NCBI GenBank assembly: GCA_016703525.1
Contig: JADJBW010000027.1
Location: 1 to 13,108, forward strand
Origin: Actinomycetota bacterium
GTDB taxonomy: Bacteria; Actinomycetota; Acidimicrobiia; Acidimicrobiales; Microtrichaceae
DNA: 13,108 nucleotides
Reading direction: 5' to 3'
Position 1 is the first letter of the stretch. Each line of letters begins with the position of its first letter. Both the position numbers and the translations under genes were made by a program. Shown one piece after another: positions 1-8,130 of this stretch. The notes beneath the pieces are model-generated. The model worked only from the letters and a program-made list of their open reading frames with translations. It was not told where the DNA came from and did not search any database.

Positions 1-622
1 CGGACGGAGACACTCTTCGAGACGATCGCGGCGGGGAAGGCGTCGGTGCTGACCGACCAGATCGAGAGGTTCGTTCCCGACGGAATCGAGCTCGCTTCTG
101 GCGACAAGGTCGCCGCCGACGTGGTTGTCGCTGCGACTGGCCTGGAGTTGCTGTTCCTCGGCGGCATCAGCGTCTCTGTCGACGGAGAACCGGTCGATGC
201 GACCGAACGACTGACGTACAAGGGCACGATGCTCGAAGGTGTCCCGAACCTGGCGTTCGCGTTCGGTTACACGAGACTCGTCGTGGACGTTGAAGTGCGA
301 GCTCTCATGTGAGCTGGTGACCGACGTGTTGTGTCGCATGGAGGAGACCGGGCTGCGACAGGCGACTCCGACACGCGGCGACCAGGCCATCGCAGTCGCC
401 CCGTTCCTCGACCTGACGTCCGGGTACGTGAAGCGCGGCGTCGACGAGTTCCCGAAGACGGGCGACACGTTCCCATGGGTGGTTCACCAGAACTACCTGA
501 ACGACTACCGGTCGATGCGACTGAGCCCGCTCGACGATGGGGTCCTGCAACTGACGAACCCCACTCCGCTGCGACGCAGCGACGAACTCGCTGCCGCACA
601 CACGCAAGGGGATCCACGGTGA
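1..622 (+). CDS. Flavin-containing (Baeyer-Villiger type) monooxygenase, C-terminal part, frameshifted
   Basis: Only the last ~206 residues lie in the window; the FAD- and NADPH-binding N-terminus is off the left edge. Visible hallmarks of the EthA/MymA-like branch are a segment on titrating a new polar group in the substrate domain (TDQIERF, then GIELASGDKVAADVVVAATG), the ATG motif that closes the flavin domain, TYKGTMLEGVPNLAF, and after a frame change SSWTLKCELSCELV and WVVHQNYLNDYRSMRL. Enzymes of this family insert one oxygen into ketones or aldehydes using NADPH and O2, or oxidise sulfur and nitrogen. The frame changes by one extra base near 274 (GYT in one frame, DSSWTLK in the next, matching the family's GYTNASWTLK). 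The stop overlaps the GTG start of the dehydrogenase gene, so the two are probably co-transcribed and coupled. The substrate cannot be read from sequence. Confidence 0.88.
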
Positions 623-1456
623 AGTCGTTCGACGGAAAAGTTGCCGCCATTACAGGTGCAGGCTCCGGCATCGGCCGGTCACTTGCCATCGCGCTGAGCG
701 ACGCCGGATGCCACGTCGCGCTCAGCGACATCGACGCCCGAGGCTTGGAAAAACCAGGCGTGCGAGGCACACGATGTGAAGGTCTCTGTCAGCGTGGTTG
801 ATGTCGCGTCGAAGGATGAGATCTACACGTGGGCGGACGAGGTGGTTGCCGAGCACGGTGCGGTGAACCTGATCTTCAACAACGCAGGGGTGAATCTCGA
901 CTACGACTTCAAGTCCATGTCCGACGAGGACATGGACTGGTTGATGGACATCAACTTCTGGGGTGTCTTCAACGGCACCCGGGCGTTCCTCCCGTATCTC
1001 GAGGCATCCGGCGACGGCCACGTCGTCAACGTGTCGAGTGTGTTCGGGTTAGTCAGCGTGCCCCGGCAGTCCTCTTACAACGCTGCGAAGTTCGCGGTTC
1101 GCGGGTTCACGGAGTCGCTTCGGATGGAGCTCAAAGCGAACGGAGCGTTGTCTCGGCGACCACGGTTCATCCCGGCAGGGTGAAGACGAACATCGTCGGA
1201 AACGGACGAACCGACCCGTTGGTGCTCGCTGCCGCAGAGAAGTCCGGCAAGGATCTGAACGAGTCGTTCCAGTCGTTCGCTCGGACGGCGCGCCGGACGC
1301 GCGGCGGCGACGATCCTCCGCGGTGCAGCGGGACCGGCGCCGGGTTGTGATCGGTTGGGACGGGGTCGCGATCGATCTGGTCTCGCGGCTACCGGCGTCG
1401 CTGCACCAGGCGCCGTTGACGTTCTTCGATCGGCTCGGTCGGCGATCGAGAAATGA
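619..1456 (+). CDS. Classical short-chain dehydrogenase/reductase (SDR), multiple frameshifts
   Basis: An NAD(P)-dependent oxidoreductase with a Rossmann fold, here likely interconverting a hydroxyl and a ketone. The GTG start at 619 overlaps the monooxygenase stop by 4 bp (GTGA) and leads straight into KSFDGKVAAITGAGSGIGR. The cofactor motif TGxxxGIG is at residues ~12-19, NNAG at ~87-90, the catalytic Ser in NVSSVFG at ~140 and YNAAK (catalytic Tyr and Lys) at ~153-157. The C-terminal region carries HPGRVKTNI and RDRRRVVIGWDGVAIDLV, typical of the ~275-residue actinobacterial SDRs found beside monooxygenases. Frame changes are needed in the A5 run at 749-753 (one extra A), near 1141-1144 (one base lost), near 1291 and near 1322. 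The exact end is uncertain: I take the TGA at 1454-1456, but the open frame used at 1326-1450 runs on to 1646 without similarity I recognise. Confidence 0.88.
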
Positions 1457-1610
1457 GGATGCCCGGCCACGTCATCGACGTGTTCGCTCGTCGTTGTCGG
1501 ATCGGCGCGTCGACGTGGGGCCATCCTGGAGTCGATCCGATGCGCGGCACCAGGACGTCGCCGATCAGTCGGCCGTCCCGCAGGATCGCGCACTCAGCGT
1601 TCGACGCTCG

Positions 1611-1616
1611 AAAGGA
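1611..1616 (+). promoter_or_regulatory. Ribosome binding site AAAGGA deciding the TetR start
   Basis: AAAGGA lies 9 nt upstream of ATG 1626. No comparable purine-rich site is placed correctly for the in-frame GTG at 1643, which supports the upstream ATG as the true start once one missing G is allowed. Confidence 0.5.
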
Positions 1617-1625
1617 CCAGCCCAC

Positions 1626-2269
1626 ATGGGACGCAAAGCAGGGTGACATCAGAGCAGACCCGAGCGGAGCTCGCGAGCGCAGCAGCGGAGATCTTCGCTC
1701 AGAAGGGGTACGACGGCGCAAGCATCTCGGACATCACTCGCGAGTCCGGGCTGTCGAGCGGCGCGATCTACTCGCACTACGGCTCGAAGGCGGGGCTGTT
1801 CTTCGCCGTGGTGGAGGAGCGTGGCCGCCAGGAGTTCACCGACTTGGTCGGCGCCGATCACCTCGAGAACTACTCGGAACTCAACGAGCATGTCGCCGAC
1901 ATGAGCGAGTTCCTCACGCTCGCCGGCACCGCGCTCGAAGCAGAGTCGTCGCTCGACACGCCGCTGATGGTCGAGGCAATCGTGGCCTCGAAGCAACACC
2001 CCGAGGTCGCTGAGCTGGTAAGCACATGGTTCGTGGACGGCGAACAGCTGATCGTCGACACGATTCGCGAGGAGCAGGACGCCGGCACGCTCGACCCTTC
2101 TGTGAACGCGGAGGCCGTCGCCCGTCTCACCACCTTCTTGACGCTCGGCGCGCGCCTCGCTGGCGTGATGAGCCTCCCCAATGTCGAAAGCGACGACTGG
2201 TCATCGCTGATCTCACGGCTCGTCGGGTCGCTCCGATCCGAACAACCGGACAACCCGTCCGCGAACTGA
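1626..2269 (+). CDS. TetR/AcrR-family transcriptional regulator (A)
   Basis: A one-domain repressor of ~214 residues. The helix-turn-helix is at the N-terminus: AELASAAAEIFAQKGYDGAS, then ISDITRESGLSSGAIYSHYG and SKAGLFFAVVEE, the standard TetR signature at residues ~15-60. The rest is the variable ligand-binding and dimerisation domain. The uninterrupted frame starts at GTG 1643, but ATG 1626 followed by GRKAG reads directly into it if one G has been lost from the run at 1641-1643, and it has a good ribosome binding site. The gene sits inside a + strand cluster between the dehydrogenase and the CoA ligase, so it probably controls that cluster in response to a substrate or acyl-CoA. The ligand is unknown. 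Otherwise this is one of the few uninterrupted genes in the window. Confidence 0.9.
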
Positions 2270-2357
2270 GCAGCTGATCGGCTTCGTGCGCGCTGCGCGC
2301 CGGCGGTCCGCTCCACCAACTCACCCAGATTCCCGTTCGACCTCATGGAGAACCTTC

Positions 2358-3920
2358 GTGATCTACACGTCCAACCTGCCAACAGTTGAGATCCCGGATT
2401 CGTCGTTGACGGACTTCGTGCTCAACGGCGGAGCGGCCCGGCCGGACCGTTCGGCATTCGTCGACGGTGCGACCGCACGGGCTACCACCTACGCCGAGTT
2501 CGCAGAGCAGGTACGCAGTCTGGCAGGCGGGTTCGTGAGCTGGGGTCTAGAGCCTGGCGACGTGGTCGCGCTCATGGCCCCCAACTCCCCGGAGTACGGG
2601 GTCGTCTTCCACGCAGTTGCGTTCGCCGGCGGAATCGTCACGACGATCAACCCGACCTACACGCCCGGCGAGGTCGCCCATCAGCTCGCCGACGCCGACG
2701 CCAAACTCGTTGTCACCACAGCGTCGCTCGCCGAGGCGATGCGAGAGATGCTCTCGGGCTCCGGTGTCGAAGAAGTGCTGCTGATCGACGATGGTCCCAA
2801 CGAGCGCTCGATCTACGACCTGGAAGGGCTGCCGCTCGCCACGCAGGTTCCGGTGTCCCCTGATGACGTCGTTGCCTTGCCGTACTCGTCAGGCACGACG
2901 GGTCTCTCGAAGGGGTCATGCTCACGCACCGGAACCTCGTCGCGAACGTGATCCAGTCGCAAGCCGTGCTCGAGTTCACCGAAGGTGACTCATTCGTCGC
3001 CGTCCTTCCCTTCTTCCACATCTACGGGATGCAGGTCCTGATGAACCTCCGGACTCGCGCACGGGGCAACGATCGTGACGATGCCGAGGTTCGAAACTCG
3101 AACAGTTCCTAGCCCTCCACGAACAACATGGACTGACCCCGCGTTCGTCGCTCCACCCCATGGTCGTCGCGCTCGCGAAACACCCGTTGGTCGACTCATA
3201 CGATCTGTCGACACTCGATGTCGTCTTCTCCGGAGCTGCGCCCCTGTCCGCAGAGCTCGCCAACGAGACAGGCGAGCGGCTCGGATGCCAAGTTGTTCAG
3301 GGCTACGGGATGACCGAGCTCTCTCCGATCTCCCACGCAACACCGGCCGGCGGTTTCGTGCCCGGCTCCGTCGGGATCGCTTCTACCGACACCGAAGTAC
3401 GCATCGTCGATCCGCTCAGCGGCGACGACGTGGACGTCGGCGGCAACGGTGGTCTGGGTCCGAGGACCCCAAGTCATGAAGGGCTACCTGAACAACCCGA
3501 TCGCCACGTCGGAGACCGTCGACGGCGACGGCTGGCTGAAGACCGGCGACGTCGGCCACATCGACGAAGACGGACACCTCTTCGTCGTCGACCGACTCAA
3601 GGAGCTCATCAAGTACAAGGGCTTCCAAGTCCCGCCAGCCGAACTCGAAGCCCTACTGCTGACACACCCCGCAGTGAGCGACGCAGCTGTGATCGGGGTG
3701 GCCGACGAGGAAGCTGGAGAACTGCCGACCGGATTCGTCGTACTCCGCCCGGACGTTGAGACGAGCGCGGACGACCTCATGGCGTACGTCGCCGAGCGCG
3801 TCGCTCACTACAAGCAGGTCCGCGACATCCACTTCGTCGAGGAAAATACCGAAATCCGCGAGCGGGAAGATCCTCCGCCGAGTGCTCCGCGACGGAAACG
3901 GACGTCGCAATGAGATCTGA
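2358..3920 (+). CDS. Acyl-CoA ligase (4-coumarate/fatty-acid:CoA ligase family), many frameshifts
   Basis: An ANL-superfamily enzyme that activates a carboxylic acid with ATP to an acyl-adenylate and then forms the CoA thioester. Reconstructed length is ~520 residues, normal for 4CL/FadD proteins. In order: the phosphate-binding motif YSSGTTGLSKG (residues ~175-185), the LPFFHIYGM segment, VFSGAAPLSAEL, YGMTELSP (~316-323), GWLKTGDVGHIDEDGHLFVV with DRLKELIKYKGFQVPPAELE (~391-430), and SASGKILRR near residue 500, holding the catalytic Lys. GTG 2358 is chosen as start: GGAG sits 7 nt upstream and the protein begins IYTSNLPTVEIPDSSLTDFV. Shifts occur at the G4 run 2912-2915 (one G lost), several between ~3047 and 3160 (including extra A at 3094-3096 and extra C at 3156-3159), near 3450, and an extra A at 3843-3846. 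It overlaps the next gene by 11 bp. Substrate chain type cannot be determined. Confidence 0.9.
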
Positions 3921-4932
3921 CGATGCCATCAACGTCCCGGAAACCTCCAAGCGACGGACGCTGCTCCCCACCGGCCAGCGTCGCGTACTGATCGTCACCG
4001 CGACCGTCGCCGCAGTGGCGTACGCCGCGGTACGCCGCCGTTCACACCGCGCCGTCGGCGTCGTGGCGGACCCTTGTGGACCCGAGGGGCTCCTCATGCC
4101 GGAGGGCGATCACCGGACCCTGATCACCGACGACGGCGCCCGGCTCGCCACCCTTGTCGTCGGACCATCAGGCGGACCCACCGTCGTGCTCGCACATTGT
4201 TGGATGGGCGGGATGAGCCTCTGGGGAGCCGTCGCCCGACGCTTGGTCGAATCAGGCTGTCGAGTCGTGCTGTGGGACCAACGCGGACATGGCGACTCGA
4301 CGCTCGGCGACGAAGCTCCGAACATCGCTCGCCTCGGCGACGACCTGCTCAGATCCTCCTCGACCTAGACCTCCCGCGACGTCGTGCTAGCAGGTCATTC
4401 GATGGGCGGAATGACAATCCAAGCGTTCGCCGGCCAGCACGTCGAGACTCTGAACGAACGTGTCCGGGGCGTCGTCCTCGTGCGACCGCTGCACAACCTG
4501 GCTGGCTCAGAGTGCCCGGTCCGATCTCGCAGGCGTTCCTCGGCGATCGGCGCACTCCGTGGCTCACCAAACAGGCAAGCCAAGTCCGACGGAACCAGCA
4601 CTGACCCCCACGCCCACCCCGACAGCGTGAGAGCGATGAACGACGCAATGCTCGCCGCCACCGGAACTGCACGCGCAGGGTTCCTGACCGCCATGGGGCG
4701 GATGGACCTCCGTCCCGGCCTCGCGAACATCACGGTGCCGACCACCATCATCGTCGGCACGAACGATCGGCTGACACCACCGGTGCGAGCCAGAGAGTTG
4801 CACGGCGGCATCGCCGGTTCCGACCTGCTCGTCCTCGACGGCTACGCGCACATGCTGCCCTATGAAGCCCCGGACACGATCGTGTCCGCCGTTCGAGCGA
4901 TGCGCGAGCACGACGCCCTCGGTTTCGAGTGA
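3910..4932 (+). CDS. Alpha/beta-fold hydrolase with N-terminal membrane anchor, frameshifted
   Basis: A serine hydrolase of the esterase/lipase type. ATG 3910 lies inside the end of the ligase gene (11-bp overlap), implying one operon. Residues ~25-41 (VLIVTATVAAVAYAAV) form one hydrophobic helix flanked by Arg residues, so the enzyme is probably membrane-anchored. The catalytic domain shows the oxyanion segment AHCWMGGMSLW, the strand WDQRGHGDST, the nucleophile elbow AGHSMGGM (Ser), the acid strand VGTNDRLTPP (Asp) and GYAHMLPYEAPD (His). A stop at 4366-4368 interrupts the frame, but a C missing at 4350/4351 and an extra C in 4373-4375 form a compensating pair that restores QILLDLDL followed by RDVVLAGHSMGG. 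A second shifted stretch lies between ~4510 and ~4600, reading PGPISQAFLGDRRTPWLTKQ in the other frame. In this cluster it is a candidate for cleaving the ester made by the monooxygenase. Confidence 0.85.
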
Positions 4933-4941
4933 CCGATGCCC

Positions 4942-4979
4942 TGTCGTAACTGCACCGACTAGTCGGTATAGTTACGACA
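4942..4979. promoter_or_regulatory. 38-bp near-perfect palindrome, probable TetR-family operator
   Basis: The inner core ACCGACTAGTCGGT (4954-4967) is a perfect 14-bp palindrome centred between 4960 and 4961. Outer arms TGTCGTAACT (4942-4951) and AGTTACGACA (4970-4979) are perfect complements about the same centre; only two base pairs (GC against AT, 4952-4953 and 4968-4969) fail. It covers almost the whole gap between the hydrolase stop and the exporter start and overlaps the -10 element. Size and symmetry fit a TetR-family operator, possibly bound by two dimers. The coupled TetR gene at 6493 is the obvious candidate (inference). Confidence 0.8.
4967..4979 (+). promoter_or_regulatory. Candidate -10 element of a leaderless promoter
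   Basis: TATAGT at 4967-4972 is a good -10 hexamer (5 of 6 to TATAAT), and the A of the ATG at 4979 lies 7 nt downstream, where transcription would start. There is no Shine-Dalgarno sequence before this ATG, which also fits a leaderless mRNA, a common arrangement in actinobacteria. The -35 (TCGTAA, 4944-4949, 17-bp spacing) is weak. Repressor bound to the palindrome would cover both elements. Confidence 0.55.
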
Positions 4980-6496
4980 TGGAAATCTCACCTGAAACAC
5001 ATCGGAGCCGGTGGTGGGCGCTCATCGTCCTGCTGCTTCCCGTATTGATCATCTCGATGGACGCGACGGTGCTCGGGTTCGCGGTGCCGGCCCTGTCGGA
5101 GTCGCTCGAGCCGTCGAGCTCACAGCTCCTCTGGATCATCGACATCTACTCGTTCGTGCTGGCCGCGCTGCTGGTCACGATGGGCGTCCTCGGTGACCGG
5201 GTCGGCCGGCGCAAACTCTTGATCATCGGTGCCGCCGGATTCAGTGCAGCGTCGCTCCTCGCCGGTTTCTCGACGAGGTCGGAGATGCTCACTTCGCGTC
5301 GCGCCCTGCTCGGCGTCGCAGGAGCGACCCTCATGCCATCGACCCTCTCGTTGATCCGCAACATCTTCCAGGACGCGCGGGAACGCCAGACCGCCATCGC
5401 CCTCTGGGCAACCGCCTTCGCCGTCGGCGCAGCGATCGGTCCGATCGTCGGCGGAGTCCTGCTCGAGCACTACTGGTGGGGATCAGTGTTCATCATCGGC
5501 GTGCCGTTCACCGTCTCGCTCGTCCTTCTCGCCCCGCTGCTCGTCCCGGAATCGAAGGACCCGAACCCCGGTCGCTTCGACCTGGTCAGCGCTGTGTTGT
5601 CGATGAGCACGACCTTGCCGGTGGTCTATGCGATCAAGATGTTCGCTGAGCATGGTTGGAACGTGGAAGCGCCAGTGGCCCTGGCCGTCGGCGTAGTCTC
5701 CGGCGTTCTGTTCGTTCGACGTCAGCTGAGGTCGAAGTCCCCGATGATCGATGTCACGTTGTTCCGGGTTCCGCGCTTCCGTATGGCGGTCAGCGGAACC
5801 TGATCGCCTGCTTCGGGTTCGCGGGGACGATGTTCATCGTGACCCAGTACCTGCAGCTGGTCGTCGGGATGTCGCCGCTGCGTGCAGGGGCTGGAGATGT
5901 TGCCGGGCGTCGCCGCGGCGATCGTCGCAACGATTCTCAGTCCTGCGGCCGCCCGCCGCTTCGGACCGTTCGCGGTGATCGCGGCCGGGCTCGGCATGGC
6001 GGCAGTTGGTTTCGGGGCGATGAGCCAGATCACCACGGACACGGTGCCGCTGATCACGGTCGCGATGGTCCTGCTCAACGCTGGTCTCGGCATGGCGATG
6101 ACCGTCGCGATCGACGGAATCCTTGCCTCGATCCCCCCGAAGCGGGCGGGTGCAGGTGCAGCGGTGTCCGAAACGGCGAACGAGCTCGGCATCGCGTTGG
6201 GAACTGCGATCCTCGGAAGTGTCATCAACGCCGTCTATCGGACCAACATGGATGACCTCACCGGGATACCTGGCGAGGCTATGCACTACGCCCGCGAGAC
6301 GCTGGGTGCTGCGGTAGTGACGTCCGAGTACCTACCGGAGCCGCTGGCCGGCCTCCTGAGAGATGGCGCCAGCTCGGCGTTCGTCGACGGCGCACAGGCC
6401 GCGGCGCTCGTCGCTGGCGCAGCGCTGGTGGCGGCGGCGGTGTGGGCAGCTTTCAGCGCTCGCGGCGGGGTGGCTCCGACCGAGGCAGCTGACTGA
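4979..6496 (+). CDS. MFS drug exporter, DHA2 (QacA/SmvA/EmrB-like) family, two frameshifts
   Basis: A proton-coupled multidrug efflux protein of ~505 residues with many hydrophobic helices, as expected for a 14-helix DHA2 protein. Visible motifs: helix 1 ALIVLLLPVLIISMDATVLG with the membrane-embedded Asp, motif A as LGDRVGRRK (residues ~71-79) in the loop after helix 2, GATLMPSTLSLI, and motif C region AVGAAIGPIVGGVLLEHYWW. The C-terminal half has GAAVSETANELGIALGTAIL, where helix 13 of the family usually lies. One A is lost at 5797-5798, giving a false stop at 5801-5803, and one extra G is present in 5887-5890; both neighbouring frames join cleanly (LIACFGFAGTMF, then LEMLPGVAAAIVATIL). The ATG at 4979 is chosen because it sits exactly at the promoter-operator edge. 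It is followed with a 4-bp overlap by a TetR gene. The drug or metabolite exported is unknown. Confidence 0.9.
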
Positions 6497-7039
6497 CACG
6501 GCCCGCCCGTCCAACAGGGGAGCTCATCCTCGACACGTTCGAGGGGATCCCTGCTGACCGAAGGACCATCGAGCGCAACCCTCGACGCGGTGGCCGAACA
6601 AGCCGGAGTCTCCAAGGGCGGTTTGATCTACCACTTCCCGTCGAAAGCGGCTCTCCTCGCAGGTTTCGGTCAACGCGTGTTGGACCGCATCGACGAGGCG
6701 ATCGGGCGGGCGCCGTCGGACCCCTCGGAACTCGTTCGTTGGTACTTGACCTACGAACCTTCCGATGCCGCAGAGGACCAGCTGTGGCGTTCCCTGATCG
6801 CTGCGATGCACGGTGCGGACGAGGGCCTCCAAGCGGTCGTCCACGAGGCGTGCCAACGGTACGCACGCCCCCTCGAGATTCTCGAGCCCAGCCTCGCAAA
6901 CTATGTACGCCTCGTCGGCGACGGCTTGTTCTTCCACGCCCTGCTCCGTACTCCGCCGTTCCCTGAGGCAGAGATGAAGCGAATCGTCACCGAACTCAGC
7001 GAACGAGCTGGCCATGAGACGGGGCCGCGCGTCCGCTGA
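6493..7039 (+). CDS. TetR-family transcriptional regulator (B), coupled to the MFS gene
   Basis: A ~182-residue TetR regulator. The helix-turn-helix reads LILDTFEG, then LLTEGPSSATLDAVAEQAGV and SKGGLIYHFPSKAALLAGF, the classical signature. The rest is the C-terminal ligand domain common in regulators of QacA/SmvA-type exporters. The frame changes in CCC at 6549-6551 (one extra C). No ATG or GTG begins this frame; the best-fitting start is CTG 6493, giving TRPARPTGELIL and a CTGA overlap with the exporter stop at 6494-6496. That is the geometry of a translationally coupled ATGA or GTGA, so the C may be a base error or a genuine rare CTG start. Being co-transcribed with the exporter, it probably represses its own operon through the palindrome at 4942-4979. 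Confidence 0.87.
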
Positions 7040-7448
7040 GGTGGCGAGGTGACCAACGTGCGTCGCTCTGGACCCGTGACAGCGGCACTTGCCAGCGTCC
7101 TCGGCTGAGCGGTTCCGGCGTACCGCCTCGGAAGCGCGAGGTTCGGAGTGGTCGCCGCACGCGGTAGGCGTCGAACAGTCGCGGCGGCCGGTCCCGTTCA
7201 TGATGCTGTAGTTGGTGGATCGGGCGAACCCAGTGCTTCGCAGACCGCACTAGTTGAGGGCGTCGCTGTCGATCGCTGTGCAACCGTTCTGCGATCTCCG
7301 CGGCCCAGGGCGCGGCGCGCGGCATTCCGGCCTTGAGCGGTGTCAAACTCACCACATCGGCACGCCTTCGGCTTGCTGTTGTGGTTTTCGGAGCGTGGTT
7401 CCTGGGCCGCTCGCGTTCACCCCGTCGGAGGGACGAGATCGGTGCCGG
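7040..7448. other. 409-bp gap between convergent TetR genes, no gene recognised
   Basis: Frames here stay open by composition only; none shows a family motif, a good start and ribosome binding site together. A minus-strand frame at 6996-7355 is open but overlaps the end of regulator B and resembles nothing I know. A small hairpin at 7113-7133 (TTCCGGCG, loop TAC, CGCC, 2-nt bulge, GGAA) could be a weak terminator for the rightward operon but has no T tract. It may hold a decayed gene fragment. Confidence 0.4.
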
Positions 7449-8009
7449 TCACCGCTCGGAGTTGGCGAGGGCGGTGTCGACGAGTAGCTCGATGTGGTCG
7501 GCGGTGGGCGCCTGTTGCAGCAGCATCGAGCGGTAGAGGACTGCTCCCGAGAGGATCTCCAGCATCACGTCGCCGGTCTCGCCGGTGTACCCGTTGTCGA
7601 CCAGGATCTGACGCATCGGCGCACTGCCCTCGGCCTGGAAGGTCGCGAGCACCTCGGCCGAAGCGGGATCGCTGGCGGACATCTCGACCAGCGCGGCGAT
7701 GACCCGGGCGAGGTGGTGGTTGACGAGCGCGTCGCTGAACGCCGTGAGCTCGCCGATCAGATCGGTCCGGAGGTCGCCGGTGGGCTCGTGGTGGGGCGTC
7801 GCGCACGCGTGCAGGAATGCTGCCCGGCCGAGGTCGGCGGGGTCGGGCCAGTGGTTGTAGAGCGTCGCCTTGGAGTAGCCGGCGCGTGACGCGACTGCCG
7901 CGTGGGTCAGCGCGAACCAACCTTCCTCGAGCAGGAGCTCACTGGCCGCTTGCACCACGTCGCGCTGCGTGCGCCGCACGCGGGGATCGAGGTCGTCGTC
8001 TGTGCGCAC
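7449..8009 (-). CDS. TetR-family transcriptional regulator (C), intact
   Basis: A complete, uninterrupted 186-residue TetR regulator. The helix-turn-helix lies at residues ~15-60: RTQRDVVQAASELLLEEGWF, then ALTHAAVASRAGYSKATLYNHWPDPADLGRAAF with a slightly unusual NHWPDPADL in place of the common YHHFPSKEAL. The C-terminal domain contains LVEMSASDPASAEVLATF and VMLEILSGAVLYRSML. The GTG start at 8009 has AGGA 7 nt upstream on the minus strand. It is divergent from the second exporter, 121 bp away, the usual layout for a local repressor of that exporter. The palindrome TGTGCGCACA (8001-8010) covers its start codon, which may be incidental. Confidence 0.93.
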   Translation of the reverse strand: MRTDDDLDPRVRRTQRDVVQAASELLLEEGWFALTHAAVASRAGYSKATLYNHWPDPADLGRAAFLHACATPHHEPTGDLRTDLIGELTAFSDALVNHHLARVIAALVEMSASDPASAEVLATFQAEGSAPMRQILVDNGYTGETGDVMLEILSGAVLYRSMLLQQAPTADHIELLVDTALANSER

Positions 8010-8024
8010 ACCCGGATCCTACCG

Positions 8025-8045
8025 TCAACCTCGACTCAGTGTTGA
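8025..8045. promoter_or_regulatory. Candidate operator: interrupted palindrome in the divergent TetR/MFS gap
   Basis: TCAAC (8025-8029) and GTTGA (8041-8045) are inverted around a symmetric GACTC centre (8033-8037): TCAAC-N3-GACTC-N3-GTTGA. It lies between the divergent starts and overlaps the candidate -35 box of the exporter promoter. A 5-bp arm match is modest evidence; position is the main support. Confidence 0.35.
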
Positions 8046-8069
8046 TTTCTGTACTCACGGTCCAATACT
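8042..8069 (+). promoter_or_regulatory. Candidate sigma-70-type promoter for the second MFS exporter
   Basis: TTGATT (8042-8047) and AATACT (8064-8069) are spaced by 16 bp and match the -35 and -10 consensus at 4 of 6 positions each. Transcription would start near 8076, leaving a ~55-nt leader with GAGG at 8123-8126 just before ATG 8131. This short AT-richer stretch is unusual in the GC-rich surroundings. Confidence 0.4.
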
Positions 8070-8130
8070 CTGCGCCAGCTCCAACGGCGTCCGAGGGTCG
8101 GTCGTCCAGCGTGGGGGCGGACGAGGCACG

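Noticed and set aside
749..753. Programmed ribosomal frameshifting at A-rich or G-rich runs
   Set aside because: Shifts occur in nearly every gene, in both directions, without conserved slippery heptamers or downstream structures.
267..770. Long open frame on the minus strand opposite the monooxygenase and dehydrogenase
   Set aside because: Low-complexity Arg/Ser/Pro-rich translation, no motif, and wholly opposite well-recognised genes; a GC-rich shadow.
1389..1721. Minus-strand frame across the gap before regulator A
   Set aside because: It overlaps the ends of two real genes and contains no family motif, despite a short protein-like stretch.
6996..7355. Possible transposase remnant on the minus strand
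   Set aside because: No DDE or HTH motif, no terminal inverted repeats and no target duplication are visible.
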